From Candidatus Pristimantibacillus lignocellulolyticus (GTDB lineage: Bacteria > Bacillota > Bacilli > Paenibacillales > Paenibacillaceae): a stretch of 64,000 bases of DNA. A model generated the notes under the pieces. The model saw nothing but the letters and a program-made list of their open reading frames with translations. It ran no database searches and was not told where the DNA came from. The stretch lies in the NCBI GenBank assembly GCA_023639215.1, contig CP097899.1, forward strand, positions 5,204,001 to 5,268,000, in the 5' to 3' direction. The translations under genes were made by a program, and so were the position numbers. Of the stretch, positions 24,709-32,306 are shown piece after piece (position 1 is the first letter of the stretch; the number at the start of each line of letters is the position of its first letter).

Positions 24709-24960
24709 CTACCTGACTAAAGTACGACAGATTTTTATTCGACACTCCAAACAAATTTTCTTACCTTCAAGTAAGTACAGCTTTACCTTACTGCCACAGT
24801 GCAAGCAGCCAGGTGCATATTTACGAAGCATAATTCCTTTATCAGTAACAAAGACTTCGAGTGGATCTCCTTCCCTAATATCATAGGTCTGGCGAAGCTC
24901 TTTCGGTAAAACGATACGACCAAGATCGTCGATATGACGAACAATACCTGTTGCCTTCAT
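24709..24960 (-). CDS. AbrB-family regulator with C-terminal zinc-knuckle
   Basis: 83 residues. The N-terminal half is an AbrB-type swapped-hairpin DNA-binding domain (MKATGIVRHIDDLGRIVLPK, ELRQTYDIREGDPLEVFV). The C-terminal half carries CLHCGSK and CLECRIK, a CxxC-x14-CxxC arrangement likely to bind zinc; this tail is found in some phage-borne AbrB proteins but not in AbrB itself. AAGGAG precedes the ATG. It may repress early element genes; target unknown. Confidence 0.78.
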   Translation of the reverse strand: MKATGIVRHIDDLGRIVLPKELRQTYDIREGDPLEVFVTDKGIMLRKYAPGCLHCGSKVKLYLLEGKKICLECRIKICRTLVR

Positions 24961-25020
24961 ATTGAATTCTCCTTTTGCTAGTGATACACTATTTCTAAGT
25001 TATTTTTATTGCTGGGCTAT

Positions 25021-25046
25021 TGAGGCTCCTAACCCTCGATAGCCTT
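25021..25046. terminator. Hairpin at the end of the Cro-like gene
   Basis: A stem made from GGCTATTGAGG and CCCTCGATAGCC, starting at about 25015, lies directly behind the Cro-like gene. A U run follows only on the plus strand, so terminator function in the gene's own direction is doubtful. Confidence 0.4.
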
Positions 25047-25048
25047 TT

Positions 25049-25282
25049 TCAATTCAGCGATTGCACTGTAATGTGCGTATTGTCAATGTCTTTTTCAAAA
25101 AGATATTCAATTGTACAATCCGGAAAAAAGTGGCGTTGAATCTTGCTTGCTTCATCAAGGTAAAATCTATTTCTTCCTTTTGTCTTATCTATAACTGTCG
25201 CATACCTAACACCTAGGAATTTGGCGAAGTCCCCCTTGTTAACGCCATTTCTCGCCATCTCGGCTTCCAAATTCCGAAACAT
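25049..25282 (-). CDS. Cro-like helix-turn-helix protein, 77 aa
   Basis: Small DNA-binding protein with an Xre/Cro-type helix-turn-helix in residues about 8-45 (GVNKGDFAKFLGVRYATVID, followed by a recognition-helix-like KTKGRNRFYL). GGAGGTGATTGA precedes the ATG. It is divergent from the Xre repressor and its promoter carries two repressor operators, as expected for the lytic-side gene of a phage-type switch. Probably the first gene of the leftward control operon leading to the AbrB-like gene. Confidence 0.75.
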   Translation of the reverse strand: MFRNLEAEMARNGVNKGDFAKFLGVRYATVIDKTKGRNRFYLDEASKIQRHFFPDCTIEYLFEKDIDNTHITVQSLN

Positions 25283-25298
25283 TCAATCACCTCCATGA

Positions 25299-25313
25299 AT
25301 ACTCAATTTCGTA
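25299..25313. promoter_or_regulatory. Repressor operator O2 (ATACTCAATTTCGTA)
   Basis: Exact 15-bp copy of the operator at 25329, centred 30 bp away. It lies just downstream of the expected transcription start of the Cro-like gene. Confidence 0.65.
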
Positions 25314-25323
25314 TTTCATCTTC

Positions 25324-25352
25324 ACTATATACTCAATTTCGTACCAAGTCAA
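25324..25352 (-). promoter_or_regulatory. Leftward promoter of the Cro-like gene, with operator in the spacer
   Basis: On the minus strand TTGACT and TATAGT are separated by 17 bp, a near-consensus sigma-A promoter. The 15-bp operator at 25329-25343 lies within the spacer, so a bound repressor would block polymerase. Confidence 0.75.
25329..25343. promoter_or_regulatory. Repressor operator O1 (ATACTCAATTTCGTA)
   Basis: Identical to O2 and placed between the -35 and -10 of the leftward promoter. Confidence 0.68.
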
Positions 25353-25371
25353 CTGTTTTACAAGGAAAAAG

Positions 25372-25386
25372 TGCGATATTGAATAT
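25372..25386. promoter_or_regulatory. Inverted operator-like site O3
   Basis: TGCGATATTGAATAT matches the reverse complement of O1/O2 at 12 of 15 positions and touches the -35 of the rightward promoter; possible autoregulation site of the repressor. Confidence 0.45.
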
Positions 25387-25414
25387 TTACAATTTCTTTT
25401 AAACGTTATATACT
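25386..25414 (+). promoter_or_regulatory. Rightward promoter of the Xre repressor gene
   Basis: TTTACA and TATACT separated by 17 bp, ending about 48 bp before the GTG start of the repressor. Confidence 0.68.
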
Positions 25415-25461
25415 GTAGTTGAATGTACGGTATTCCGTATGATTTTCAAGGAGGGTTTAAA

Positions 25462-25785
25462 GTGAAGTTAGCTGCTGCAGCAAAGCAACTCATTGAACAA
25501 AGCGGATTAAACACTAAGGTATTTGCTGAGAAAGCAGGATTACCTTATACAACACTGCGGTCTATGTTAGATCGCGGCTTCGGCAGATCTGCTGTAGAAA
25601 ATGTCATCAAAGTCTGTAAAGCACTTGGTATAACAGTAGAAGAATTAGAAGCAATTGCTAACGGTAAATCATACGAACCTGAAACGATCGCAGCTCATCA
25701 TGATGGCGAAGAATGGTCAGAAGAGGAACTTGATGAAATAGAGGCTTTTAAGAAGTTTGTAAGATCCAAAAGAAGTGAGAACTAA
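25462..25785 (+). CDS. Xre-family repressor of the element
   Basis: 107-residue repressor. The helix-turn-helix spans about residues 5-60 (LIEQSGLNTKVFAEKAGLPY, TTLRSMLDRGFGRSAVENV); the end is acidic (EEWSEEELDEIEAFKKF), the usual arrangement in repressors cleaved or cleared by ImmA-type proteases. The GTG start is set by AAGGAGGG. It overlaps the start region of the immA-like gene, a two-gene operon known from ICEBs1 and many phages. It should bind the ATACTCAATTTCGTA sites in the divergent promoter. Confidence 0.85.
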   Translation: MKLAAAAKQLIEQSGLNTKVFAEKAGLPYTTLRSMLDRGFGRSAVENVIKVCKALGITVEELEAIANGKSYEPETIAAHHDGEEWSEEELDEIEAFKKFVRSKRSEN

Positions 25786-25807
25786 TCGCATCCGAGGTGA
25801 AGTCAAT

Positions 25808-26263
25808 TTGACTTATGATAATCTGCTACTTGAGGCAGAGCAGCAAGGAATTTACACCTATGAGAAACTCATGCCTCAAAAACTAAAAGGACTTTATAAA
25901 GATAGTGTAATTTGTATTAATAAGCGAATACATACTTCAATAGAAAAAGCGTGTATTTTGTCTGAAGAACTGGGACATTATCATACATCTACAGGAAATA
26001 TCCTTAATCAGAAAGATATTCGAAATTGCAAGCAAGAGTATCGAGCTCGCTCCTGGGGTTATGAATATCTCATTCCTTTATCTAGAATTGTAGAAGCTGG
26101 ACAAGCTGGTATCGAGGGGCGCCACTGTATTGCTGAGTGGCTTGGAGTAACAGAAGAGTTTCTACAACAAACAATCGATCACTATCAACGTAAATATGGT
26201 TTATATATCACCTATCAAAATTTTCTTCTGTATTTAGAACCACTAAGTATTTGTAAGCTGTAA
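25808..26263 (+). CDS. ImmA/IrrE-family anti-repressor metalloprotease
   Basis: 151-residue protein of the ImmA/IrrE family, which cleaves the partner repressor to induce the element. The zinc-site segment reads CILSEELGHYHTS: the first residue of the usual HExxH is Glu53 here, with Glu54 and His57 kept, a variant common in Firmicutes Xre-ImmA pairs. The C-terminal helices end LLYLEPLSICKL. TTG at 25808 is chosen because GAGGTGA lies 7 bases upstream; GTG at 25775 lacks such a site. Last gene of the block. Confidence 0.82.
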   Translation: MTYDNLLLEAEQQGIYTYEKLMPQKLKGLYKDSVICINKRIHTSIEKACILSEELGHYHTSTGNILNQKDIRNCKQEYRARSWGYEYLIPLSRIVEAGQAGIEGRHCIAEWLGVTEEFLQQTIDHYQRKYGLYITYQNFLLYLEPLSICKL

Positions 26264-26296
26264 TCTTGCGTTTTACTAAAGCAAGGTGTTTTTTTT
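26264..26296 (+). terminator. Terminator behind immA
   Basis: CTTGC and GCAAG arms with an 11-base loop followed by a run of eight T; ends the xre-immA operon and runs into the 44-bp palindrome. Confidence 0.55.
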
Positions 26297-26336
26297 ACAC
26301 CAAAAATAGAACATATGTTCTATTTTTGGTGTAAAA
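26293..26336. repeat. Perfect 44-bp palindrome with LexA-box-like core
   Basis: Both 22-bp halves are exact reverse complements, with centre between 26314 and 26315. The core AGAACATATGTTCT matches the Bacillus SOS box GAAC-N4-GTTC; the outer arms are TTTTACACC and GGTGTAAAA. It lies between the convergent xre-immA operon and the suf operon. Confidence 0.85.
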
Positions 26337-26404
26337 TCCGTTTTTGATTCTCTTCATAACAATTTTTCCGAATTTTAGACTTTATATAAGCTAAGTAAAA
26401 AAAA

Positions 26405-26430
26405 GAATCCGTAGAAAATTCTACGGATTC
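26405..26430 (-). terminator. Terminator of the suf operon
   Basis: GAATCCGTAGAA and TTCTACGGATTC form a perfect 12-bp stem with a 2-base loop; on the minus strand eight U follow within the next bases. Confidence 0.9.
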
Positions 26431-26462
26431 GATAAAGCGTTACATATGTTTGAAAAATATTA

Positions 26463-27860
26463 TTAACCGATAGAACCTTCCATTTCGAATTTGATCAAAC
26501 GGTTCATCTCAACCGCATATTCCATTGGAAGTTCTTTCGTGAATGGCTCAATAAAGCCCATTACGATCATTTGAGTCGCTTCGTCTTCACTTAGACCACG
26601 GCTCATCAGATAGAACAATTGCTCTTCAGATACTTTTGATACTGTTGCTTCATGCTCAAGAATGATATTATCATTCAAGATTTCATTGTAAGGAATAGTA
26701 TCAGAAGTCGATTGATTATCTAAAATCAATGTATCACATTTAATATTAGATTTCGCGCCATCTGAGTTGCGTCCAAAATGAGCAAGACCACGATAAGAAA
26801 CTTTACCACCATGTTTAGAGATGGATTTAGAAATAATCGTAGAACTTGTATCAGGTGCTAAGTGAGTCATTTTCGCACCAGCATCTTGAAGTTGACCTTT
26901 ACCTGCAACAGCGATAGAAAGTACTGTACCTCTAGCGCCACGTCCACGAAGAACAACTGCAGGATATTTCATCGTTAGCTTAGAACCAATGTTACCATCG
27001 ACCCATTCCATAGAAGCATTCTCATCAGCAACAGCACGCTTCGTTACTAGGTTATAGATGTTCGGAGCCCAGTTTTGAATCGTAGTATAACGAACACGAG
27101 AATCTTTCAAACAGATAATTTCTACTACAGCGGAGTGTAGAGAATTCGTGCTATATACTGGAGCTGTACATCCTTCAACATAGTGAACAGATGAACCTTC
27201 ATCAGCAATAATTAACGTACGCTCGAATTGTCCCATATTCTCAGAGTTAATACGGAAGTACGCTTGCAATGGAACATCACACTGTACACCTTTTGGTATA
27301 TAGATGAAGCTACCACCAGACCATACCGCACTGTTCAATGCAGCAAATTTATTATCGTTTGGAGGAATAATTGTACCGAAGTACTCCTTCATAATTTCTG
27401 GATATTCACGAAGTGCAGTATCGGTATCTGTGAAGATTACGCCCTGCTTCTCCAAATCCTCTTGCATGCTGTGATATACAACCTCAGATTCATACTGAGC
27501 TGATACACCAGCTAGAAACTTTTGTTCAGCTTCAGGAATACCTAGCTTATCGAAAGTTTCTTTAATTTCTTGTGGAACTTCTTCCCATGTTTTACCTTGC
27601 TTTTCAGAAGGTTTAACATAGTACTGAATATCATCAAAATCAAGATCAGACATATCGCCACCCCAAGTAGGCATTGGCATTTTGTTGAATGTCTCTAACG
27701 ATTTCAAGCGGAATTCAAGCATCCATTCAGGTTCGTTTTTCATAGAAGAAATGGTACGAACGATTTCTTCTGTTAGACCTTTACCTGATTGAAAGATTGA
27801 TTTATGCTCATCGCGGAAACCATATTTATAATCTTCCATTTCTGGCATTGACTTAGCCAT
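26463..27860 (-). CDS. sufB: Fe-S cluster scaffold subunit SufB
   Basis: Cytosolic scaffold subunit that assembles [4Fe-4S] clusters with SufC and SufD, 465 residues. Core segments: WSGGSFIYIPKGVQCDVPLQ, YFRINSENMGQFERTLIIAD, YTTIQNWAPNIYNLVTKRA and a long beta-helix ending in TIPYNEILNDNIILEHEATV. Cys237 region (CTAPVYSTNSLHSAVVEIIC) includes candidate cluster/persulfide cysteines. Last gene of sufCDSUB; AAGGAG upstream of the ATG. Confidence 0.96.
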   Translation of the reverse strand: MAKSMPEMEDYKYGFRDEHKSIFQSGKGLTEEIVRTISSMKNEPEWMLEFRLKSLETFNKMPMPTWGGDMSDLDFDDIQYYVKPSEKQGKTWEEVPQEIKETFDKLGIPEAEQKFLAGVSAQYESEVVYHSMQEDLEKQGVIFTDTDTALREYPEIMKEYFGTIIPPNDNKFAALNSAVWSGGSFIYIPKGVQCDVPLQAYFRINSENMGQFERTLIIADEGSSVHYVEGCTAPVYSTNSLHSAVVEIICLKDSRVRYTTIQNWAPNIYNLVTKRAVADENASMEWVDGNIGSKLTMKYPAVVLRGRGARGTVLSIAVAGKGQLQDAGAKMTHLAPDTSSTIISKSISKHGGKVSYRGLAHFGRNSDGAKSNIKCDTLILDNQSTSDTIPYNEILNDNIILEHEATVSKVSEEQLFYLMSRGLSEDEATQMIVMGFIEPFTKELPMEYAVEMNRLIKFEMEGSIG

Positions 27861-27968
27861 GTTCCGTCACACTCCTTAAACTTTTCTTAGCTTCACGATT
27901 CCCTTTCTGAAAATGAAAAGTACATCGGAAGGTTGTACTGAATCTACTTCTTATCAATCTATATCGAA

Positions 27969-28391
27969 TTATTTCTGTGATTCAATACCTTTGCGAAGGG
28001 CATTCCAAGCTAACGTAGCACATTTGATACGAGCAGGGAATTTATTCACACCAGATAGAGCTTCAATATCTTCAAGTTCCTCGAACTCTTCGTCCGCACC
28101 CTTCATTAATGAAGAGAAACGTTCAGCAAGTGCAAGTGCTTCTTCATATTTCAAACCTTTTACGGCTTCAGTCATCATTGATGCTGAACTCATACTAATC
28201 GAACAACCTTCGCCAGTATACTTGGCATCAGTAACAATACCATTTTCAAGCTGTAATTGCAGAGAAATACGATCGCCGCAAGTAGGATTGTTAAGTTGAA
28301 TCGCTACTGACTCGTCTTGCATTTCTCCACGATTACGTGGGTTCTTATAGTGATCCATAATGACACGACGATATAAATCATTCAATTCCAT
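27969..28391 (-). CDS. sufU: Zinc-dependent sulfurtransferase SufU
   Basis: Sulfur acceptor that takes persulfide sulfur from SufS, 140 residues. Zinc ligands and exchange cysteine are visible: NPTCGDRISL (Cys and Asp), GEGCSISMSSASMM, and CATLAWNAL near the end. It carries the extra insertion typical of SufU rather than IscU. It overlaps the end of sufS by 14 bases. Confidence 0.95.
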   Translation of the reverse strand: MELNDLYRRVIMDHYKNPRNRGEMQDESVAIQLNNPTCGDRISLQLQLENGIVTDAKYTGEGCSISMSSASMMTEAVKGLKYEEALALAERFSSLMKGADEEFEELEDIEALSGVNKFPARIKCATLAWNALRKGIESQK

Positions 28392-29604
28392 AGCCGAAGA
28401 ACTCCTTTGTCTGAATTAATGCTTCGACTAATTGATCAATTTCATCTGTTGTATTGTATACATAGAAGCTTGCTCTTGCCGTTGCAGAAACATTAAGCCA
28501 GCGCATAAGCGGTTGACAGCAATGATGTCCTGCACGTACAGCAATACCCTTCGTATCTAACACTGTTGCTACATCATGTGGATGCACTTCATCTAGATTA
28601 AAGGTTACTAATCCAACACGATCCTGTTTTGGACCGTATATCGTTAGGCCATCTACGTTAGACAATACATCATATGCATATTTGGTCAATTGCTTTGCAT
28701 GCTCGTCAACGGCTTCCATCCCGATTTCCTCTAAGAAGTCAATTGCAGCACCTAAGCCGACAGCACCAGCAATAATAGGTGTACCCCCTTCAAAGCGATA
28801 AGGGATATCCTTCCAAGTAGAGTCATACAACTCTACGAAATCAATCATTTCACCGCCAAATTCAATTGGCTCCATATTCTCAAGCAGACTACGGCGACCA
28901 TACAATGCACCGATTCCCGTAGGTCCACACATCTTATGACCTGACAATGCATAGAAGTCAACATCAAGATCTTGCACATCTACACGCATATGCGGTGTAC
29001 TTTGTGCTCCGTCGACTACCATAACCGCACCATTACGATGAGCGATTGCTGCAAGCTCTTTAATAGGATTTACACAGCCAAGCACATTAGATACATAAGT
29101 TACAGAAACAATTTTCGTGTTACTTGTAATCGTAGCTTCTGCATCAGCTATAGAAATCGTTCCATCAGCTTGAAGAGGAATATATTTTAATGTTGCGCCT
29201 GTTGCTTTTGCTACTTGTTGCCAAGGGATAAGGTTACTGTGATGCTCCATTTGAGTTATCACGATCTCATCACCTTCACGACATACAGAGCGAGCATAGC
29301 TTGAGGCAACTAGATTAAGAGCAGTTGTCGTACCTCTTGTAAATACGATCTGCTCCGGCGAAGGAGCATTAATAAACTTAGCCACCTTCTCACGAGCACC
29401 TTCATAAGCATCAGTTGCACGAGATCCCAATGAATGTACACCACGATGTACATTCGCATGATCAAGTTCATAATATTTACTCACCGCATCAATGACGGAA
29501 CGCGGCTTCTGTGAAGATGCCGCGCTGTCTAGATAAACGAGTGGATGCCCGTTAATCTCTTGATGCAATATCGGAAATTGTTCCCGAATCGCATTTATAT
29601 TCAT
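28378..29604 (-). CDS. sufS: Cysteine desulfurase SufS
   Basis: PLP enzyme that removes sulfur from L-cysteine for cluster assembly, 408 residues. LSGHKMCGPTGIGALYG contains the PLP lysine; RAGHHCCQPLMRWL carries the persulfide cysteine on the short loop of group II desulfurases. The N-terminus IREQFPILHQEINGHPLVYL is typical. It overlaps sufD by 4 bases and sufU by 14, consistent with one transcript. Confidence 0.97.
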   Translation of the reverse strand: MNINAIREQFPILHQEINGHPLVYLDSAASSQKPRSVIDAVSKYYELDHANVHRGVHSLGSRATDAYEGAREKVAKFINAPSPEQIVFTRGTTTALNLVASSYARSVCREGDEIVITQMEHHSNLIPWQQVAKATGATLKYIPLQADGTISIADAEATITSNTKIVSVTYVSNVLGCVNPIKELAAIAHRNGAVMVVDGAQSTPHMRVDVQDLDVDFYALSGHKMCGPTGIGALYGRRSLLENMEPIEFGGEMIDFVELYDSTWKDIPYRFEGGTPIIAGAVGLGAAIDFLEEIGMEAVDEHAKQLTKYAYDVLSNVDGLTIYGPKQDRVGLVTFNLDEVHPHDVATVLDTKGIAVRAGHHCCQPLMRWLNVSATARASFYVYNTTDEIDQLVEALIQTKEFFGYGIE

Positions 29605-30908
29605 CCTTGAAGCTTCCTTTCAAGTAGACGCTGCAATTGATCACGAACTGCTTCAACTGGAACTTCTGACACGACTGGAGCTAAGAATCCATGTATGATC
29701 AAACGCTCAGCATCTTCCTTAGTAATACCGCGTGACATTAGGTAGTAGACTTGTTCAGGGTTAACCTGACCAACACTTGCCGCATGTCCTGCAGTTACAT
29801 CATCCTCATCAATGAGTAGAATCGGATTGGCATCACCACGAGCTTTCGGACTAAGCATAAGAACCTTCTCAGCTTGAACACCGTTAGCTTTTGTTGCGCC
29901 GTGCTCGATTTTCGTAATACCGTTAATGATTGCTGAAGAAGAATCACGCATAACGGCACGAGTAACCATGTTACTATCAGAGCTTTTACCGAAGTGAACA
30001 GCCCCCGTTGTTAAGCTTAATTGTTGTTTGTTTTGACCTACACTAATAATTTTCGCATCGGAAGATGATCCTCTGCCCATAAGGACAGATTTCGTATCAG
30101 AAACAGTATTACCATCATTCAAGTCTCCGATAATCCATTCAACACGACCATCATTCTCGATAATTGCACGACGTAGAGAAAGATCTACACCGTTATCAGA
30201 TAAAGCATGTACAGTTCCAAAACGAACTTGTGCGCCAGCTTTAACGAAAACTTCTACAATAGCTGGATGAGTGAAGTTAGCTGTTACAGATTCTTTAATA
30301 GAAACTGCAGAGTCAACGTAAGTTACTCGGCTATTCTCATCAGCAACGATTACGATATGTGGAGCAAAAGTAGCTTCTGCATTGTCATTGAATAGTACTG
30401 CTTGAAGTGGAAGTTCAACTTCAACATTTTTCGGTACGTATACGAATACGCCACCATTCCATATTGCTGCATTCAAAGCTGTCAGCTTATCTTCATCTAC
30501 CTTAACCGCTTGGAAAAGATATTGTTGAACTAGCTCACCATGTTCTTTGCACGCTGTTTCAAGATCAGTGAAGATAACACCTTTACTTGCTAATTCAGCA
30601 GATAATTGTGACCAAACAACGCCACTATTTTTCTGAACAAGTAAGTTTTCAGTTCCTTCAGCAATCAATTCTTGTACAGATGCAGGTAGCTCACTAATGG
30701 AGTTTACTGCTGTTGATGTTTCATATTGTCCAACCGCCGAAAGATTCCAGCGTTCGATTTTCACCTTTTCAGGTTTTGGCCATGGTAAAGTTGTTGAAAG
30801 TTCAGCACCTTTACCACGAAGTTCAACTAGCCAGCTAGGTTCACCCTTGCTATGTGCTAATGTCTCCGCAGATTGACGATCGGTTGGAGAAGTTAATTGT
30901 GTACTCAT
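29601..30908 (-). CDS. sufD: Fe-S cluster assembly protein SufD
   Basis: Partner of SufB in the SufBCD scaffold, 435 residues. SufB/D beta-helix segments include IWNGGVFVYVPKNVEVELPL, VSVGQNKQQLSLTTGAVHFG and DEDDVTAGHAASVGQVNPEQ, with the conserved His in TAGHAASVGQ. Second gene of the operon, 21 bases behind sufC. Confidence 0.95.
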   Translation of the reverse strand: MSTQLTSPTDRQSAETLAHSKGEPSWLVELRGKGAELSTTLPWPKPEKVKIERWNLSAVGQYETSTAVNSISELPASVQELIAEGTENLLVQKNSGVVWSQLSAELASKGVIFTDLETACKEHGELVQQYLFQAVKVDEDKLTALNAAIWNGGVFVYVPKNVEVELPLQAVLFNDNAEATFAPHIVIVADENSRVTYVDSAVSIKESVTANFTHPAIVEVFVKAGAQVRFGTVHALSDNGVDLSLRRAIIENDGRVEWIIGDLNDGNTVSDTKSVLMGRGSSSDAKIISVGQNKQQLSLTTGAVHFGKSSDSNMVTRAVMRDSSSAIINGITKIEHGATKANGVQAEKVLMLSPKARGDANPILLIDEDDVTAGHAASVGQVNPEQVYYLMSRGITKEDAERLIIHGFLAPVVSEVPVEAVRDQLQRLLERKLQG

Positions 30909-30929
30909 TGCAAATGCCTCCTTCTCCGA

Positions 30930-31709
30930 TTAGGCCTGGCCAACCGTTTCATCAGTAATGCCAAGTTCTTCTTTAACCCAGTCATATCCTTCTTTCTCAA
31001 GACGTTGTGCAAGTTCAGGTCCACCAGATTTTACGATGCGACCTTGCATCATTACGTGTACGAAGTCAGGAGTGATATAGTCAAGAAGACGTTGGTAATG
31101 CGTAATAATTAAGAATCCACGTTCTTCTGAACGCATTGCATTCACGCCATTAGCTACGATACGAAGTGCATCGATATCAAGACCAGAGTCAATCTCGTCA
31201 AGAATAACTAATTTGGGATCAAGCAACATCATTTGAAGAATTTCGTTACGTTTTTTCTCACCACCAGAGAAACCTTCATTCAAGTAACGGTGAGCAAATT
31301 CAGGGTTCATCTCAAGTTCTTTCATTTTTGCTTCCATTTGGCGAATGAATTTGATCAATGAAATTTCGCTTCCTTCTTCACGACGAGCGTTAATTGCGCT
31401 ACGTAAGAAGTCAGAATTTGTTACTCCAGAAATTTCAGATGGGTATTGCATTGCAAGAAACAGACCAGCACGAGCACGCTCATCAACTGCCATTTCAAGT
31501 ACGTCTTCGCCGTCAAGTGAAACCTCTCCGCTAGTTACTTCGTATTTCGGATGACCCATCAACGCAGAAGCCAATGTTGATTTACCAGTACCGTTAGGTC
31601 CCATAATCGCATGGATTTCTCCGCCTTTAATTTCAAGGTTGATTCCTTTAAGTATTTCTTTTCCTTCGATCTCTGCTTTAAGACCTTCGATGACAAAATG
31701 CGTCGACAT
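30930..31709 (-). CDS. sufC: Fe-S assembly ATPase SufC
   Basis: ABC-type ATPase driving the SufBCD scaffold, 259 residues. Walker A GPNGTGKST, signature FSGGEKKRNEILQMML, and Walker B LVILDEIDSGLD with the H-loop ITHYQRLL are all present. The ATG at 31709 is chosen because GGAGG lies 8 bases before it; the TTG at 31727 overlaps that site. First gene of the sufCDSUB operon. Confidence 0.96.
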   Translation of the reverse strand: MSTHFVIEGLKAEIEGKEILKGINLEIKGGEIHAIMGPNGTGKSTLASALMGHPKYEVTSGEVSLDGEDVLEMAVDERARAGLFLAMQYPSEISGVTNSDFLRSAINARREEGSEISLIKFIRQMEAKMKELEMNPEFAHRYLNEGFSGGEKKRNEILQMMLLDPKLVILDEIDSGLDIDALRIVANGVNAMRSEERGFLIITHYQRLLDYITPDFVHVMMQGRIVKSGGPELAQRLEKEGYDWVKEELGITDETVGQA

Positions 31710-31744
31710 AATATTTAATCCCTCCAAAGGTTATTAACAATATA

Positions 31745-31781
31745 AATGATTATTGATTCTCATTGATTCTCAATAATCATT
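31745..31781. promoter_or_regulatory. Fur-like operator in front of suf
   Basis: AATGATTATTGA and TCAATAATCATT are perfect 12-bp inverted arms. Between them GATTCTCA-like units recur, and on the minus strand GAGAATCAAT is repeated twice, giving overlapping GATAAT-like hexamers of a Fur/PerR-type box. Iron control of suf is plausible; binding is unproven. Confidence 0.5.
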
Positions 31782-31890
31782 ATAATTTAGTTTTAGTTAT
31801 AAATCAATGAGTCAGCGACTTTATGCAAATTTATACCACATCAATACAAGTTCACATCAGAGAGCCTTCGTAAATCGATGTCTATTACGT

Positions 31891-32306
31891 TACGAAGCCA
31901 TTCATCGTTATCAAAGCCCACTTATTGAACTACCTCTTCCAATGAAAGTTCAAGAAGTGGGCTTTCAGAATCGAGAAGATGACCCACAGCGGAAACGAGT
32001 AGCACAGCGTACGTATTGTGTACGTGAGCACACGCAGGCTTTCGATGGGGGACATATTCGATGTCGAGTAACCTACAAAGCCATTCATCGTTATCAAAGT
32101 TCGCTTATTGAACTACCTCTTCCATTGAAAGTTCAAGAAGTGGGCTTTCAGAACCAAGAAGATGACCCACAGCAGAAACGAGTAGCGCAGCGTACGTATT
32201 GTGTACGTGAGCACACGCAGGCTTTCGATGGGGGACATATTCGATGTCGAGTAACCTACAAAGCCATTCATCGTTATTAAAGTTCGCTTATTGAACTACC
32301 TCTTCA
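31891..32306. repeat. 183-bp tandem repeat, two full copies and a partial third
   Basis: TACRAAGCCATTCATCGTTA begins at 31891, 32074 and 32257, an exact period of 183. The two full copies differ at only a few positions. The third copy ends inside the last codons of the DUF1802 gene, and each full copy also contains that gene's final LSLEEVVQ codons and stop on the minus strand. The region reads as an open frame because 183 is a multiple of 3, but no gene is supported. Confidence 0.88.

Noticed and set aside
24961..25048. Small gene between the AbrB-like and Cro-like genes
   Set aside because: Only short frames without ribosome sites; the interval is explained by a hairpin and leader sequence.
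6988..26263. Intact prophage
   Set aside because: No terminase, portal, capsid, integrase or replication genes and no attachment repeats found at the borders.
31807..32280. 157-codon open frame with internal repeats as a protein gene
   Set aside because: It exists because the 183-bp tandem unit is a multiple of three; no ribosome site, odd composition, and it is read antisense through the copied DUF1802 gene end.
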